A DNA stretch of 64,000 nucleotides from Cellulomonas humilata (GTDB lineage Bacteria > Actinomycetota > Actinomycetes > Actinomycetales > Cellulomonadaceae), in contig NZ_JABMCI010000060.1 in NCBI RefSeq assembly GCF_013359775.1, forward strand, positions 220,032-284,031, written 5' to 3'. Positions 34,678 through 45,494 of the stretch are shown piece after piece (the first letter of the stretch is position 1; each line of letters begins with the position of its first letter). The translations under genes and the position numbers were made by a program. Under the pieces are notes generated by a model. The model was not told where the DNA came from and searched no databases. It saw only the letters and a list, made by a program, of their open reading frames with translations.

Positions 34678-35415
34678 TCAGACAGACGGCTTCAGCACGT
34701 AGCCGACCCCGCGCAGGGTGTGCAGCATCGGGGTGCGGCCCTTGTCGATCTTGCGGCGCAGGTAGGACACGTAGAGCTCGACGATGTTGGCCTGGCCGCC
34801 GAAGTCGTACTGCCAGACGCGGTCGAGGATCTGGGCCTTGGACAGCACGCGCTTCGGGTTGCGCATGAAGTAGCGCAGCAGCTCGAACTCGGTGGCGGTC
34901 AGGCGGATGTCCTCGCCGTCGCGGGACACCTCGTGGCTGTCCTCGTCCATCCGCAGGTCGCCGACGACGAGCACGGCCTCCTCGCGCGACGACACCGCAC
35001 CGGTCCGTCGCAGCAGGGCACGCAGCCGCGCGACGACCTCCTCGAGGCTGAACGGCTTGGTGACGTAGTCGTCGCCCCCGGCGGTCAGGCCGGCGATCCG
35101 GTCCTCGACCGCGTCCTTGGCGGTGAGGAACAGCACGGGGACGTTCGGGTTGGTGGCCCGGACCCGGCGCAGCACGTCGATGCCGGACAGGTCGGGGAGC
35201 ATGACGTCGAGCACGATGACGTCGGGGTCGAGGGCCTTGGCGGCGCGGACGGCGGCGTGGCCGCTGAGCGCATGGTCCACCTGCCAGCCCTCGTAGCGCA
35301 GGGCGGTGGACAGCAGCTCGGCGAGGGTCGGCTCGTCGTCGACCACCAGGGCGCGGACGGGGGAGCCGTCGGCGCGGGCGAGCACGTCGGGGCGGTTGCT
35401 GGTGGTCGTCGTCAT
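34678..35415 (-). CDS. OmpR family response regulator
   Basis: A 245-residue regulator: receiver domain at residues 20-135 with VVDDEP, phospho-acceptor Asp70 (VIVLDVMLPDLSG), conserved Thr and Lys (FLTAKDA, YVTKPFS), then a winged helix (LRYFMRNPKRVLSKAQILDRVWQYDFGGQANIVELYVSYLR). Of the PhoP/TcrA type of actinobacteria. Its own promoter region (35416-35481) holds a possible direct repeat, suggesting autoregulation. The kinase gene follows it directly. Confidence 0.94.
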   Translation of the reverse strand: MTTTTSNRPDVLARADGSPVRALVVDDEPTLAELLSTALRYEGWQVDHALSGHAAVRAAKALDPDVIVLDVMLPDLSGIDVLRRVRATNPNVPVLFLTAKDAVEDRIAGLTAGGDDYVTKPFSLEEVVARLRALLRRTGAVSSREEAVLVVGDLRMDEDSHEVSRDGEDIRLTATEFELLRYFMRNPKRVLSKAQILDRVWQYDFGGQANIVELYVSYLRRKIDKGRTPMLHTLRGVGYVLKPSV

Positions 35416-35435
35416 GACCCCAGGGTGCGCCCGTT

Positions 35436-35463
35436 ACCTGTTGTGGCGCTGAACCGAACCTGT
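35436..35463. promoter_or_regulatory. Candidate OmpR-type direct repeat upstream of the response regulator
   Basis: ACCTGT occurs at 35436-35441 and 35458-35463, exactly 22 bp apart (two helical turns), in flanks TTACCTGTTG and GAACCTGTGA. This spacing is typical of OmpR/PhoB-family binding sites, but the repeat is short. Confidence 0.4.
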
Positions 35464-35481
35464 GAACTTGCTGAGGATGGG

Positions 35482-36135
35482 TCAGTCCAGGGGGTGCGGG
35501 CGGTCGTCGCCCAGCAGGGCGGCCGCCAGGATCGCCTCGATGGCGAACTGGGTGGAGGTGGGCAGGTCGACGTCCTCGTCGAGCAGCCACTGCACCTGGA
35601 GGCCGTCCATGACGCCGATGATCGCGCTGGCCGCGCAGTCGGCGGTCTCCCGGGACACCTTCCCCTCGCCGACGGCGATCACCGCGTCCGCGATCTCGCC
35701 GCGCAGCACGCGGAACCGGTCGGTGACCCAGCCGCGGGCGGGGTGGTTCTCGGTGACGGACTCGCCGGTGAGCACGGAGTAGCCCTGCACGATGCCGGGC
35801 CGGTCGACGTTCATGCGCGCGGTGCGGACCAGGTGCTGGAAGAGGCCGAGGCCGCCGGGGATGTGCTGGCCCTCGAGGTCGCGGACGTCCTCCTTGTCGC
35901 GGTACTCCAGCACCTCGACCAGCAGCTGCTCCTTGGAGCCGAAGTGGTGCAGGACGCCGGCGTGCGTGATGCCGACCTGCTCGGCCACCTCCGCCAGCGA
36001 GCCGTTCTTGTACCCCTTGGACCCGAAGGTGTTGGCGGCGGCCCGCAGGATCTCGGCCCGGCGCTCGGTGGTGGCCTGGCGGGGCTGCCGCGCGCGGCGC
36101 TTCGGCGCTGCGGCGGGGGGAACGGCGTCGTCCAT
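35482..36135 (-). CDS. TetR family transcriptional regulator (paralogue of the 1108 gene)
   Basis: A 217-residue repressor with a basic N-terminal extension and the helix-turn-helix AEVAEQVGITHAGVLHHFGSKEQLLVEVLEYRD (about residues 46-78); the C-terminal half ends with VMDGLQVQWLL. The resemblance to the protein at 1108 is close in both halves. ATG 36135 is used: a TATGGT element at 36148-36143 is placed seven bases upstream, so the transcript may be leaderless; ATG 36147 is the alternative. A 20-bp palindrome (36163-36182) lies between it and the divergent GH3 gene. Confidence 0.88.
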   Translation of the reverse strand: MDDAVPPAAAPKRRARQPRQATTERRAEILRAAANTFGSKGYKNGSLAEVAEQVGITHAGVLHHFGSKEQLLVEVLEYRDKEDVRDLEGQHIPGGLGLFQHLVRTARMNVDRPGIVQGYSVLTGESVTENHPARGWVTDRFRVLRGEIADAVIAVGEGKVSRETADCAASAIIGVMDGLQVQWLLDEDVDLPTSTQFAIEAILAAALLGDDRPHPLD

Positions 36136-36162
36136 GACTGAAACCATACTGTGATCTTCCCA

Positions 36163-36182
36163 CTTACTGACAAGTCAGTAAG
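36163..36182. promoter_or_regulatory. TetR operator between tetR and GH3 genes
   Basis: CTTACTGACAAGTCAGTAAG: perfect 9-bp arms (CTTACTGAC / GTCAGTAAG) separated by AA. It covers the promoter region of the TetR gene and lies 52 bp upstream of the GH3 start. The outer half CTTAC is the same as in the TTACCACGTGGTAA sites of the first module. Confidence 0.8.
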
Positions 36183-36234
36183 TTGTGCTTTCATTCTCCC
36201 CAGACGACAACGCTGTCCGATCGGAGAACCCGCT

Positions 36235-38748
36235 GTGTCACTCGACACGGCCACCCAGCCGCCCACGGCTGAACGGCCCGCCACCGACCTCCAGCCACTC
36301 CTGGCTGCCCTCAGCCTCGAGGAGAAGACGCGCCTCGTCGTCGGCGCCGGCCTCTGGTCCACCACCGCGGTCCCGCACATCGGCCTGCGCGCCATGCACG
36401 TGTCCGACGGCCCCGCCGGTGTCCGCGGCGTCTCCGACTCCGCCGACGAGACGTCCGCCTCCTTCCCCGCCCCGAGCGCGCTCGCCGCGACGTGGGACGT
36501 GGACCTGGCCGACGAGCTCGGTCACGTGTTCGCCGCGGAGGCCCGCCGGCACGGCGTCGACGTGGTGCTCGCCCCGCAGGTGAACCTCCAGCGCACGCCC
36601 GTCGGCGGCCGGCACTTCGAGTGCTACTCCGAGGACCCGCTGCTCACCGGCGACATCGCGGTGCACGTGGTCCGCTCCGCGCAGGACCGCGGCGTGGGCA
36701 TGTGCATCAAGCACTTCGTCGCCAACGACTCCGAGACGCAGCGCACCAGCTACCTGTCGCGCGTCGACGAGCAGACGCTCCGGGAGGTGTACCTGGCGCC
36801 GTTCGAGCGGCTGGTGCACGACGCCCAGGCGTGGTCGGTGATGAGCGCGTACTCCGGGATCGACGACGGGACCACCGCCGCGACCGCCGCCGAGCACCGA
36901 CCCCTGCTCACGGGCGTGCTCAAGGAGGAGTGGGGCTTCGACGGCGTCGTCATGAGCGACTGGGTGGCGACGAAATCCGTCGTCGGCGCCGCCGAGGGTG
37001 GCCTCGACCTCCAGATGCCCGGACCTGACGGCCCCTGGGGCGACGGCCTGCTCGACGCGGTCCGCGCGGGAGACGTCAGCGAGGCGCTGCTCGACGCCAA
37101 GGTGCTCCGCCTGCTCCGGCTGGCCCAGCGCGTCGGCGCGCTCGAGGGCGTCGCGCCCTCGGGTGCGAGCCGCGACCGGGTGGCCGACGTGGACGTGCGC
37201 GGCGTGCTGCGCGAGCTGGTCTCCCGCTCCATGGTCGTGCTCCGCGACGACGAGCACGCGTTGCCGGTCTCGCCCGACGACGTCACCCGGATCGCCCTGC
37301 TGGGCCCCAACGCGGTCCACCCGTTCGTGCAGGGCGGCGGTTCCGCGTTCGTCCGTCCGGACCACCTGTCGACGCCCGAGGCGGCGATCCGCGAGGCGTT
37401 CGGCGAGGTGCAGGTCGACGTGCACCCCGGCGCCGTCTCCCGCCTGCTGCCCCCGTCGCTCGACCTGGCCGGGCGGTGCACGACGCCCGAGGGCCACGTC
37501 GGCGCGCTGGGCGAGCTGCTCGACGCCGACGGCGCCGTGCTGGCCGCGGCAGACATCACCGACTGGAACGGCTGGCTGCGCGAGGTGCCCGGCCCCGCGG
37601 CCGCACTGCGCATCCGCACGACCGTCCGCCTCGACGAGCCCGGCCGGCACGAGGTCGGCGTCGGCACCGTGGGCAGGCACCGGATCACGGTCGGCGGGCA
37701 GGTCCTGTCGACCAGCGACCGCGTGGTCGGTGCCGAGGTCATCCTCGACTCCAGCGTCAACCAGCCGGCGCCCGCGACCCTGGTCATCGACGTGACCGAG
37801 CCGACGACGGTCGAGGTCGACGCGCTCGTGCAGGCCGTGCACCCGGTGGGGTACGCCAGCTTCGCCCGCGCCGAGCTGGTGCACCGGGTCCCCGGCACGT
37901 CCCCGGACGAGCTGCTCGAGGTTGCCGTCGAGGCCGCCGCCGCAGCGGACCTCGCGATCGTCGTCGTCGGGACCAACGAGGAGATCGAGTCCGAGGGCTA
38001 CGACCGCACGAGCCTCGCGCTGCCCGGCACGCAGGACCAGCTGGTCAAGGCCGCGCTGGCCGCCAACCCGCGCACGATCGTCGTCGTCAACGCCGGCGCC
38101 CCCGTGCTGCTGCCGTGGCTCGACGAGGTGCCGTGCGTCCTGTGGGCGTGGCTCGGCGGCCAGGAGTGGCCCGAGGCGCTCGCGGACGTGCTCACCGGCG
38201 TGACCGAGCCCACCGGGCGCCTGCCCTGGACGCTCCCCGCGCACGAGTCCGACGTGCCCGTGCCGGACGCGGTCCCCGTCGACGGCGTCATCGAGTACCA
38301 CGAGGGCGTCCACGTCGGGTACCGGTCCTGGCTCAAGCTCGGTCGCACCCCGGCGGCGCCCTTCGGTCACGGCCTCGGCTGGACGACGTGGGAGTACGTG
38401 GGCGTCGTCGCCCAGCCCGTCGAGGCCGACGGGTCGGTCGTCCTGGACGTCACGGTCCGCAACACCGGCGCCCGCGACGGACGCGAGGTCGTCCAGGTCT
38501 ACGTCGAGCCACCAGTTCCGGGCGACAGGCCCGTCCGCTGGCTCGGCGGGTTCAGCGTCGTGCACGCCGCCGCAGGCGAGCACGCGGTCGTCCGGGTCCG
38601 GGTGGACGCGAAGGCGTTCCGGACCTGGGACTCGGCACAGCCCGGTTGGGTCACCCCGGCCGGTACCTATCCGATCCGCGTCGGCCGCTCCTCGAGCGAC
38701 CTGCGCCTCACGGTCGACGTGGCCCTCCCCAGACCCACGCCGGCGTAG
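36235..38748 (+). CDS. Glycoside hydrolase family 3 beta-glucosidase with PA14-like insert
   Basis: An 837-residue cytoplasmic GH3 enzyme. GTG 36235 is selected because GGAGAA (36222-36227) precedes it with correct spacing. The barrel has RTPVGGRHFECYSEDP, KHFVANDSE and the nucleophile motif VVMSDWVATK with Asp242. Between the two catalytic domains a PA14-like beta domain is inserted (about residues 430-560; GRHRITVGGQVLSTSDR). A fibronectin III-like domain (REVVQVYVEPP) ends the protein. It is the first gene of a series followed by an ABC importer, so it likely processes imported beta-linked oligosaccharides or glycosides. Confidence 0.94.
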   Translation: MSLDTATQPPTAERPATDLQPLLAALSLEEKTRLVVGAGLWSTTAVPHIGLRAMHVSDGPAGVRGVSDSADETSASFPAPSALAATWDVDLADELGHVFAAEARRHGVDVVLAPQVNLQRTPVGGRHFECYSEDPLLTGDIAVHVVRSAQDRGVGMCIKHFVANDSETQRTSYLSRVDEQTLREVYLAPFERLVHDAQAWSVMSAYSGIDDGTTAATAAEHRPLLTGVLKEEWGFDGVVMSDWVATKSVVGAAEGGLDLQMPGPDGPWGDGLLDAVRAGDVSEALLDAKVLRLLRLAQRVGALEGVAPSGASRDRVADVDVRGVLRELVSRSMVVLRDDEHALPVSPDDVTRIALLGPNAVHPFVQGGGSAFVRPDHLSTPEAAIREAFGEVQVDVHPGAVSRLLPPSLDLAGRCTTPEGHVGALGELLDADGAVLAAADITDWNGWLREVPGPAAALRIRTTVRLDEPGRHEVGVGTVGRHRITVGGQVLSTSDRVVGAEVILDSSVNQPAPATLVIDVTEPTTVEVDALVQAVHPVGYASFARAELVHRVPGTSPDELLEVAVEAAAAADLAIVVVGTNEEIESEGYDRTSLALPGTQDQLVKAALAANPRTIVVVNAGAPVLLPWLDEVPCVLWAWLGGQEWPEALADVLTGVTEPTGRLPWTLPAHESDVPVPDAVPVDGVIEYHEGVHVGYRSWLKLGRTPAAPFGHGLGWTTWEYVGVVAQPVEADGSVVLDVTVRNTGARDGREVVQVYVEPPVPGDRPVRWLGGFSVVHAAAGEHAVVRVRVDAKAFRTWDSAQPGWVTPAGTYPIRVGRSSSDLRLTVDVALPRPTPA

Positions 38749-38754
38749 CGACAC

Positions 38755-38824
38755 AAGCAGCCCGACCAAGCAGCCCGACCAGCACAGCTCCGGTCCGACG
38801 AGATCCGCAGTCCCGTCGGACCGG
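38755..38824. repeat. 13-bp tandem repeat followed by hairpin upstream of SBP gene
   Basis: AAGCAGCCCGACC is repeated in tandem (38755-38767, 38768-38780). Next, CCGGTCCGACG (38790-38800) pairs with CGTCGGACCGG (38814-38824), an 11-bp perfect stem with a 13-nt loop. The hairpin may separate GH3 expression from that of the strongly needed binding protein. Confidence 0.55.
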
Positions 38825-38863
38825 TACGACCAGCAGTTCCACCCTCAGTGCAAGGAGGCACTC

Positions 38864-40546
38864 GTGAGAATCCGCAAGCTCTCGACGGTGATCGCTACGG
38901 CGGCCACCCTCGCGCTGCTCGCCACCGCCTGCTCCGGCAGCGGTGGCAGCACCGACGACAGCACCGGCGCCGACGGCGTCTCGGACAAGATCCTGACGAT
39001 CGGCATGCCGAACGGCCCGCAGCAGCCCAACCAGAACCCGCTCGCGAACGGCTCCGCGTCGCTCTCGCTCGGGTACGCGTTCGCGGTCTACGAGTCGCTC
39101 ATGCAGGTCAACGAGCTCAAGCCGACGGACCCCCCGACGCCGTGGCTCGCCACGTCGGTCGAGTGGAACCCGGACTCGACGCAGGCCGTCATCACCGCCC
39201 GCGACGGCGTGAAGTGGTCCGACGGCACCGACTTCACCGCCGAGGACATCGCGTTCTCCATCCAGCTCCGCAAGGACACCAAGGAGCTGAACACCGACTT
39301 CCCCGACCAGTACGGCGACATCACGGTCGACGGCAACACGGTCACGGTGAACTTCCTGTCCGGCCAGTACGTCAACCAGGTCAAGCTGCTCAAGCTCCTC
39401 ATCGTGCCCAAGCACCTGTGGGAGAACGAGGACCCGGTGACCTGGACCGACGACGAGATGGTCGGCACCGGCCCGTTCAAGCTCAAGTCGTTCACGCCCC
39501 AGGCCGTGACGCTCGAGCCGAACACCGACTACTGGGGCGAGACCCCGAAGGTCGGCACGCTCCGGTACGACACGTTCAACGACAACGCGGGCCTGACCAC
39601 CGCCCTCACCACCGGTGAGGCGCAGTGGGGCTGGACGTTCATCCCGGACTTCGAGAACACGTTCATCGCCAAGGACCCCGACCACTTCCACCAGGTGGCG
39701 GGCGGCGGCTTCGGCGTCGACGTGCTCTACCTGAACAACGAGACGAAGCCGTTCAGCGACGTGGCGTTCCGCAAGGCGCTGAACATGGTCGTGGACCGCG
39801 CGGACATCTCGGCGACCGCCGGCTACGGCGTGTGGCCGCAGATCAAGAGCGTCACCGGCCTGCCGCAGCCCTCGGGCGACGCGTTCATCTCGGACGCGTA
39901 CGCGGACCAGGAGCTCTCGGTCGACGTCGACGGTGCCAAGGACGTCCTCACGGACGCCGGCTACACCTGGGACGGCTCGGGTGCCCTGGTGGACCCGGAC
40001 GGCGAGAAGGTGGCCTTCACGCTGCAGAACCCGACCGGCTGGACCGACTACCTGGACGCCCTGGGGATCATCTCCGAGGGTGCCAAGGCGCTCGGTGTGG
40101 AGGCTCCCGTCGAGGGCGTCGTCCAGGACACCTGGTTCAACGACATCATCCCGTTCGGGAACTTCCAGGCCTCGCTGCACTGGACCGACGGGGGCTCGAC
40201 GCCGTGGAACATGTACTCGAACATCATGGACGGCGCGTCCTACGTGCCGCTCGGTGAGTCGGCGACCTGGAACTTCGGTCGCTACCAGAACGACGAGGTC
40301 ACCCAGGCGCTCGCCGACTTCAAGGCCGGCACCTCGGACAACGACCGCGCGGCTGCCCTGGACGTCGTCCAGAAGCACTTCGTGGAGGACGTCCCGGGCC
40401 TCGTGATCTGGTCGCGTCCGGCCGTGGCGCAGTACTCGACGGTCAACTACACGGGCTTCCCCACCGACGAGGACCCGTACGCGAACCCGCAGCCGACGGG
40501 CCCGCAGGCAGCGCTCATCCTGTCGAAGCTGACTCCGACCGAGTGA
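38864..40546 (+). CDS. ABC importer substrate-binding lipoprotein (SBP_bac_5 type)
   Basis: A 560-residue family 5 extracellular binding protein, as in DppA/OppA systems. GTG 38864 has a strong AAGGAGG (38852-38858). The signal peptide ends in the lipobox LLATAC, so residue 26 or so is lipidated. Matches include DGVKWSDGTDFTAEDIAFSIQL, TGPFKLKSF and ALNMVVDRADI. In several thermophiles and actinobacteria this family binds cello- or beta-linked oligosaccharides rather than peptides; location right after the GH3 gene makes that likely here. Confidence 0.93.
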   Translation: MRIRKLSTVIATAATLALLATACSGSGGSTDDSTGADGVSDKILTIGMPNGPQQPNQNPLANGSASLSLGYAFAVYESLMQVNELKPTDPPTPWLATSVEWNPDSTQAVITARDGVKWSDGTDFTAEDIAFSIQLRKDTKELNTDFPDQYGDITVDGNTVTVNFLSGQYVNQVKLLKLLIVPKHLWENEDPVTWTDDEMVGTGPFKLKSFTPQAVTLEPNTDYWGETPKVGTLRYDTFNDNAGLTTALTTGEAQWGWTFIPDFENTFIAKDPDHFHQVAGGGFGVDVLYLNNETKPFSDVAFRKALNMVVDRADISATAGYGVWPQIKSVTGLPQPSGDAFISDAYADQELSVDVDGAKDVLTDAGYTWDGSGALVDPDGEKVAFTLQNPTGWTDYLDALGIISEGAKALGVEAPVEGVVQDTWFNDIIPFGNFQASLHWTDGGSTPWNMYSNIMDGASYVPLGESATWNFGRYQNDEVTQALADFKAGTSDNDRAAALDVVQKHFVEDVPGLVIWSRPAVAQYSTVNYTGFPTDEDPYANPQPTGPQAALILSKLTPTE

Positions 40547-40550
40547 TGCT

Positions 40551-40592
40551 CGTGGTGCGGCGGGCGGGCTCCGGCTCGCCCGCCGCACCACG
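40551..40592. terminator. 16-bp hairpin between binding protein and ATPase genes
   Basis: 40551-40566 pairs with 40577-40592 around a 10-nt loop, giving a perfect 16-bp GC stem just after the binding-protein stop. Such stems typically lower expression of the downstream transporter genes and stabilise the message of the abundant binding protein. Confidence 0.65.
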
Positions 40593-40615
40593 CACCCGAC
40601 CCCCAAGGTGACCCG

Positions 40616-41689
40616 ATGAGCTCCCCGCACGAAGAAGATCCGCCAGTCCTGCAGGCGATCGACCTGCGCAAGCACTTCCCCGTCCGCGGCTTCCGCTCGC
40701 AGAAGGTCGTGCACGCCGTCGACGACGTGAACCTCTCCCTCTACCGCGGCAAGGTGGTCGCGCTGGTGGGGGAGTCGGGGTCCGGCAAGTCCACGATCGC
40801 CCGGCTGCTCGCGCAGCTGATGCCCGTCACCGGCGGGCAGATCCTGCTGCACGGGCAGGACGCGACCGTGAAGAACCGCCGCGCGTTCCACCAGTACGTG
40901 CGCAAGGTCCAGATGATCTTCCAGGACCCGTTCGGGTCGCTGAACCCCGTGCACACCGTGCGCTACATGCTCACGCGCAGCCTGAAGATCCACCGCGGAC
41001 GCCTGCGCGGCGTCGAGCTGGAGGCTGCACTCGAGGAGCTGCTGGACCGGGTGCAGCTGCGCCCGGCCGCGCGGTACATCGACAAGTTCCCGCACGAGCT
41101 GTCCGGCGGTCAGCGCCAGCGCGTCGCCATCGCCCGCGCGCTCGCGGCCGACCCGGAGGTGCTGCTCGCCGACGAGCCGATCTCGATGCTCGACGTGTCG
41201 ATCCGCCTGGGCATCCTCAACCTGCTGCGCGACCTGCGAGACCGCCTCCAGCTCGCGATCCTCTACATCACGCACGACATCGCGTCGGCCCGGTACTTCG
41301 CGGACACGACGATGGTCATGTACGCCGGGCGGGTCGTCGAGAAGGGCGACTCGGAGTCGGTCACGCAGGACCCCAAGCACCCGTACACGCAGCTGCTGGT
41401 CCGGTCCGCGCCCGACCCCGACGACCTCGAGGCCCGTGCCCGGGGCGCCCGCGGCGAGGCGCCGAGCCTGGTGGCCCCGCCCGCCGGCTGCCGGTTCAAC
41501 CCGCGCTGCCCGTTCGCCAACGACGTGTGCCGCACCGAGGTGCCGCCGCTGATAGCCGTGGGGGAGGGCCGCGAGGCCGCCTGCTGGGGCTACGCCGACC
41601 GCGAGGACCGCCCGTCGCTGGGCTCGGTGCTCGACGCGTACGGCGAGCGGCCGACCGTGGACATCTCTGTGCTGGAGGTCGACCGATGA
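40616..41689 (+). CDS. ABC importer ATP-binding protein (DppF-like)
   Basis: A 357-residue ATPase subunit for an oligopeptide/oligosaccharide ABC importer. Walker [12 protein letters not shown] near residue 50, Q-loop [14 protein letters not shown], signature [16 protein letters not shown] near residue 162, Walker [13 protein letters not shown], switch His in YITHDIA. The C-terminal oligopeptide-type extension contains cysteine-rich [14 protein letters not shown]. It overlaps the next gene by ATGA, indicating coupled translation with the permease. Confidence 0.94.
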   Translation: MSSPHEEDPPVLQAIDLRKHFPVRGFRSQKVVHAVDDVNLSLYRGKVVALVGESGSGKSTIARLLAQLMPVTGGQILLHGQDATVKNRRAFHQYVRKVQMIFQDPFGSLNPVHTVRYMLTRSLKIHRGRLRGVELEAALEELLDRVQLRPAARYIDKFPHELSGGQRQRVAIARALAADPEVLLADEPISMLDVSIRLGILNLLRDLRDRLQLAILYITHDIASARYFADTTMVMYAGRVVEKGDSESVTQDPKHPYTQLLVRSAPDPDDLEARARGARGEAPSLVAPPAGCRFNPRCPFANDVCRTEVPPLIAVGEGREAACWGYADREDRPSLGSVLDAYGERPTVDISVLEVDR

Positions 41690-42663
41690 GGTTCTTCACC
41701 CGACGCATCGTCTTCTACGCGATCACCGCCTGGGCGGCGATCACCATCAACTTCTTCATCCCGCGGATCATGCCGGGCGACCCGGTGAGCGCCCTGATCG
41801 CCAAGAACCAGGGCCGGATCAGCCCCGACGCCGCCGAGGCGCTGCGTGCCCTGTTCGGGCTGGACGAGGACATGTCGCTGTGGGACCAGTACGTCGCGTA
41901 CTGGCAGCTGCTGCTGCAGGGTGACCTGGGGACCTCGTTCTCCTACATGGCACCCGTGGCGGACGTGATCCGGCAGGCGCTGCCGTGGACGATCGGGCTG
42001 GTCGGCATCGCGACGCTCATCAGCTTCACCATCGGCACGCTGGTCGGCACCGGGATCGGCTGGCGCCGCGGCACCTGGATGGACGGGCTGCTGCCGCTGT
42101 CGACCTTCTTCTCGGCCGTGCCGTACTTCTGGCTCGCCCTGATCGCGATCTCGCTGTTCTCCGTGACGCTCGGCTGGTTCCCCGCGAGCGGCAGCTACGA
42201 CCGCAGCATGGTGCCCAACCTGTCGTGGGAGTTCATCGGGTCCGTCATCTACTACGGGTTCCTGCCGGCCATGACGATCGTCATCTCGTCGATCGCGGGC
42301 TGGATGCTGGGCATGCGCAACATGATGGTCACCGTGTCCTCCGAGGACTACGTGACCGTCGCGCAGGCCAAGGGCCTCAAGGAGCGGACCGTGCGGATGG
42401 GCTACGCCGCCCGGAACGCGATCCTGCCGCAGGTGTCCAGCTTCGCCCTGTCGCTCGGCTTCATCGTCGGCGGCACCCTGGTCATGGAGATCGTGTTCTC
42501 GTACCAGGGCATCGGCTACTACCTCTTCAGTGCGGTGAACGCGAAGGACTACCCCCTCATGCAGGGGTGCTTCCTGGTGATCACGTTCGCCGTCCTGCTC
42601 GCCAACATGGCAGCCGACGTCGCCTACGGCTTCCTCGACCCCCGCACGCGTCAGGAGGGCTGA
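41686..42663 (+). CDS. ABC importer permease (DppB-like)
   Basis: A 325-residue inner-membrane permease with six segments. The N-terminus ([27 protein letters not shown]) has the DppB pattern, and the cytoplasmic coupling loop [29 protein letters not shown] is the binding-protein-dependent transport EAA-like motif. It overlaps the upstream ATPase gene by four bases, and the next permease starts one base after its stop. Pairs with the 42665 subunit to form the translocation channel. Confidence 0.93.
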   Translation: MRFFTRRIVFYAITAWAAITINFFIPRIMPGDPVSALIAKNQGRISPDAAEALRALFGLDEDMSLWDQYVAYWQLLLQGDLGTSFSYMAPVADVIRQALPWTIGLVGIATLISFTIGTLVGTGIGWRRGTWMDGLLPLSTFFSAVPYFWLALIAISLFSVTLGWFPASGSYDRSMVPNLSWEFIGSVIYYGFLPAMTIVISSIAGWMLGMRNMMVTVSSEDYVTVAQAKGLKERTVRMGYAARNAILPQVSSFALSLGFIVGGTLVMEIVFSYQGIGYYLFSAVNAKDYPLMQGCFLVITFAVLLANMAADVAYGFLDPRTRQEG

Positions 42664-42664
42664 C

Positions 42665-43653
42665 ATGACCGTCGAAGCCGCGTTCCTCGAGGACCTGGAG
42701 ATCACGCCCGACGCGACGGCCCCGCGCACGGGCAAGCGCCGGTTCCTGTTCATGCGCAACGCGAAGGCCCTCACCGGCCTCGTGATCCTCGGGTTCTTCT
42801 TCCTCATCGCGATCATCGGGCCGTGGATCGCGCCGTACGACCCGAACGAGAGGTCGTCGGCCATCCTGCAGCCGCCGTCGTGGGCGCACCTGATGGGCAC
42901 CACCCATCAGGGGCAGGACATCATGAGCCAGCTGATCCTCGGCACGCGCAGCGTGCTGGTGGTCGGGTTCGTGGCCGGCACGGTGGCCACGGTGATCGGC
43001 GTGATCGTCGGCGTGACCGCGGGCTACATCGGCGGGTTCGGCGACGAGTCCCTGTCCGCGCTGTCCAACGTGTTCCTGGTCATCCCGCAGCTGCCGCTCA
43101 TCATCATCATCGCCGGCCAGCTGCCGTCCGCCGGCGGGCTCACGGTCGCGCTGGTGATCGCGGCGACCGGCTGGGCCTGGGGCGCCCGCGTGCTCAGGGC
43201 GCAGACGCTCTCGCTCCGGAAACGCGACTTCGTCGAGGCCGCGCGCGCCAACGGCGAGAGCACGTGGCGGATCATCTCCGCGGAGATCCTGCCCAACCTC
43301 ACGGCCATCATCGCCGCGGGCTTCGTCGGCACCGTCGGGTTCGCCGTCCTGTCCCAGATCACGCTCTCGTTCGTCGGCATCACGCCCACCAACGAGTGGA
43401 ACTGGGGCACTGTCCTGTACTGGGCGCAGGCGCAGCTGGCCCTGCAGCGCGGCGCGTGGTGGTGGTTCGTCCCCGCCGGGCTGCTCATCGCCCTGCTGGG
43501 CATGGCGCTCACGCTCATCAACTTCGGGATCGACGAGTTCGTCAACCCGCGCCTGCGGTCGGTGGGACTCAACGCCCGTTCGATGCGCAAGCGCAAGATC
43601 CGTCCGCGCATCGGCTTCACGCCGGTGGTCTACGAGGCCAAGGAGGACCGCGC

Positions 43654-43657
<4 letters not shown>
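42665..43657 (+). CDS. ABC importer permease (DppC-like)
   Basis: A 330-residue permease with a short N-terminal tail, one leader membrane segment (GLVILGFFFLIAIIGPWIAPYDP, the OppC_N region) and five more. The coupling motif is RKRDFVEAARANGESTWRIISAEILPN. The C-terminus is extended and basic (about 30 residues). It directly follows the DppB-like gene and overlaps the last ATPase gene by ATGA, so the transporter subunits are made at matched levels. Confidence 0.93.
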
Positions 43658-44784
<1,127 letters not shown>

Positions 44785-44838
44785 GCCCCGCCCTGCCCCC
44801 GGCTCCCTCTCCAGGGGGCTGCTAGCCGGGGGCGGGGC
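44785..44838. terminator. GC-rich terminator between convergent genes
   Basis: GCCCCGCC and GCCCCCGGCT on the left (44786-44804) are complementary to AGCCGGGGGCGGGGC on the right (44824-44838), interrupted by two unpaired bases. It covers the end of the XRE-cupin gene, so it probably serves both converging genes. Confidence 0.5.
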
Positions 44839-45427
44839 GGCCCTCGTCCGTGACGCGCGGCCGCGCGCGCAGGTGCACCCGCTCGCCCTGGGTGCCGAAG
44901 ATCACCAGCAGCTCCACCGGGCCCGGTCCCTCGTTGGCGAACCAGTGGGGCACTCGCGTGTCGAACTCGGCGGCCTCCCCGGGAGGAAGTATCAAGTCGT
45001 GCTCGCCGAGCACCAGCCGCAGGTGGCCGTCGATGACGTAGAGCCACTCGTAGCCGTCGTGGGTGTTCAGCTCCGGGTCGGGTGTCGTCGGGGCCGGCGG
45101 CAGGACCAGCTTGTAGACGAGCATCCCGCCGGAGCGCCGGGACAGCGGGATGACGGTCTTGCCGTGCTCGGTGACCGGGCGCGGGTGGATGCGCGGGTCA
45201 CCGGTCGCGGGCGCGCCCACCAGCTCGTCGAGCGGCACGCGGTACAGGCCGGCCAGGGGGACCAGCAGCTCCAGCTGCGGGCGTCGGGCGCCGGACTCCA
45301 GGCGCGACAGCGTGCTGACGGAGATGCTCGTGGCTTCCGCGACCTGAGCCAGGGTCAGTCCGCGTTGCTGCCGGACCGCGCGGAGCCGGGGGCCGACCGT
45401 GCGCATCAGCTGGTCGATGTCGTCCAT
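44822..45427 (-). CDS. XRE family regulator with C-terminal cupin domain
   Basis: A 201-residue repressor. The helix-turn-helix (LAQVAEATSISVSTLSRLESGARRPQLELLVPLAGLY) spans about residues 25-62; the C-terminal cupin (HDGYEWLYVIDGHLRLVLGEHDLILPPGEAAEFDTRVPHWFANEG) at about 120-165 binds a small ligand. Such proteins often control the adjacent gene; here a flavin oxidoreductase is divergent, with candidate TTGCC boxes between them. The effector is unknown. Confidence 0.9.
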   Translation of the reverse strand: MDDIDQLMRTVGPRLRAVRQQRGLTLAQVAEATSISVSTLSRLESGARRPQLELLVPLAGLYRVPLDELVGAPATGDPRIHPRPVTEHGKTVIPLSRRSGGMLVYKLVLPPAPTTPDPELNTHDGYEWLYVIDGHLRLVLGEHDLILPPGEAAEFDTRVPHWFANEGPGPVELLVIFGTQGERVHLRARPRVTDEGRPAPG

Positions 45428-45437
45428 GGGGCGCAGT

Positions 45438-45465
45438 TTGCCACTTCGGCAAGGATGCTTGCCGG
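45438..45465. promoter_or_regulatory. Candidate operator of the XRE-cupin regulator
   Basis: TTGCC-N5-GGCAA (45438-45452) is an inverted repeat, and TTGCCGG (45459-45465) is a third half-site. It lies in the 67-bp gap between the regulator and the divergent oxidoreductase. Confidence 0.5.
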
Positions 45466-45494
45466 TCGCGCGAGGAGCGGGCGATGCTCTCCGC

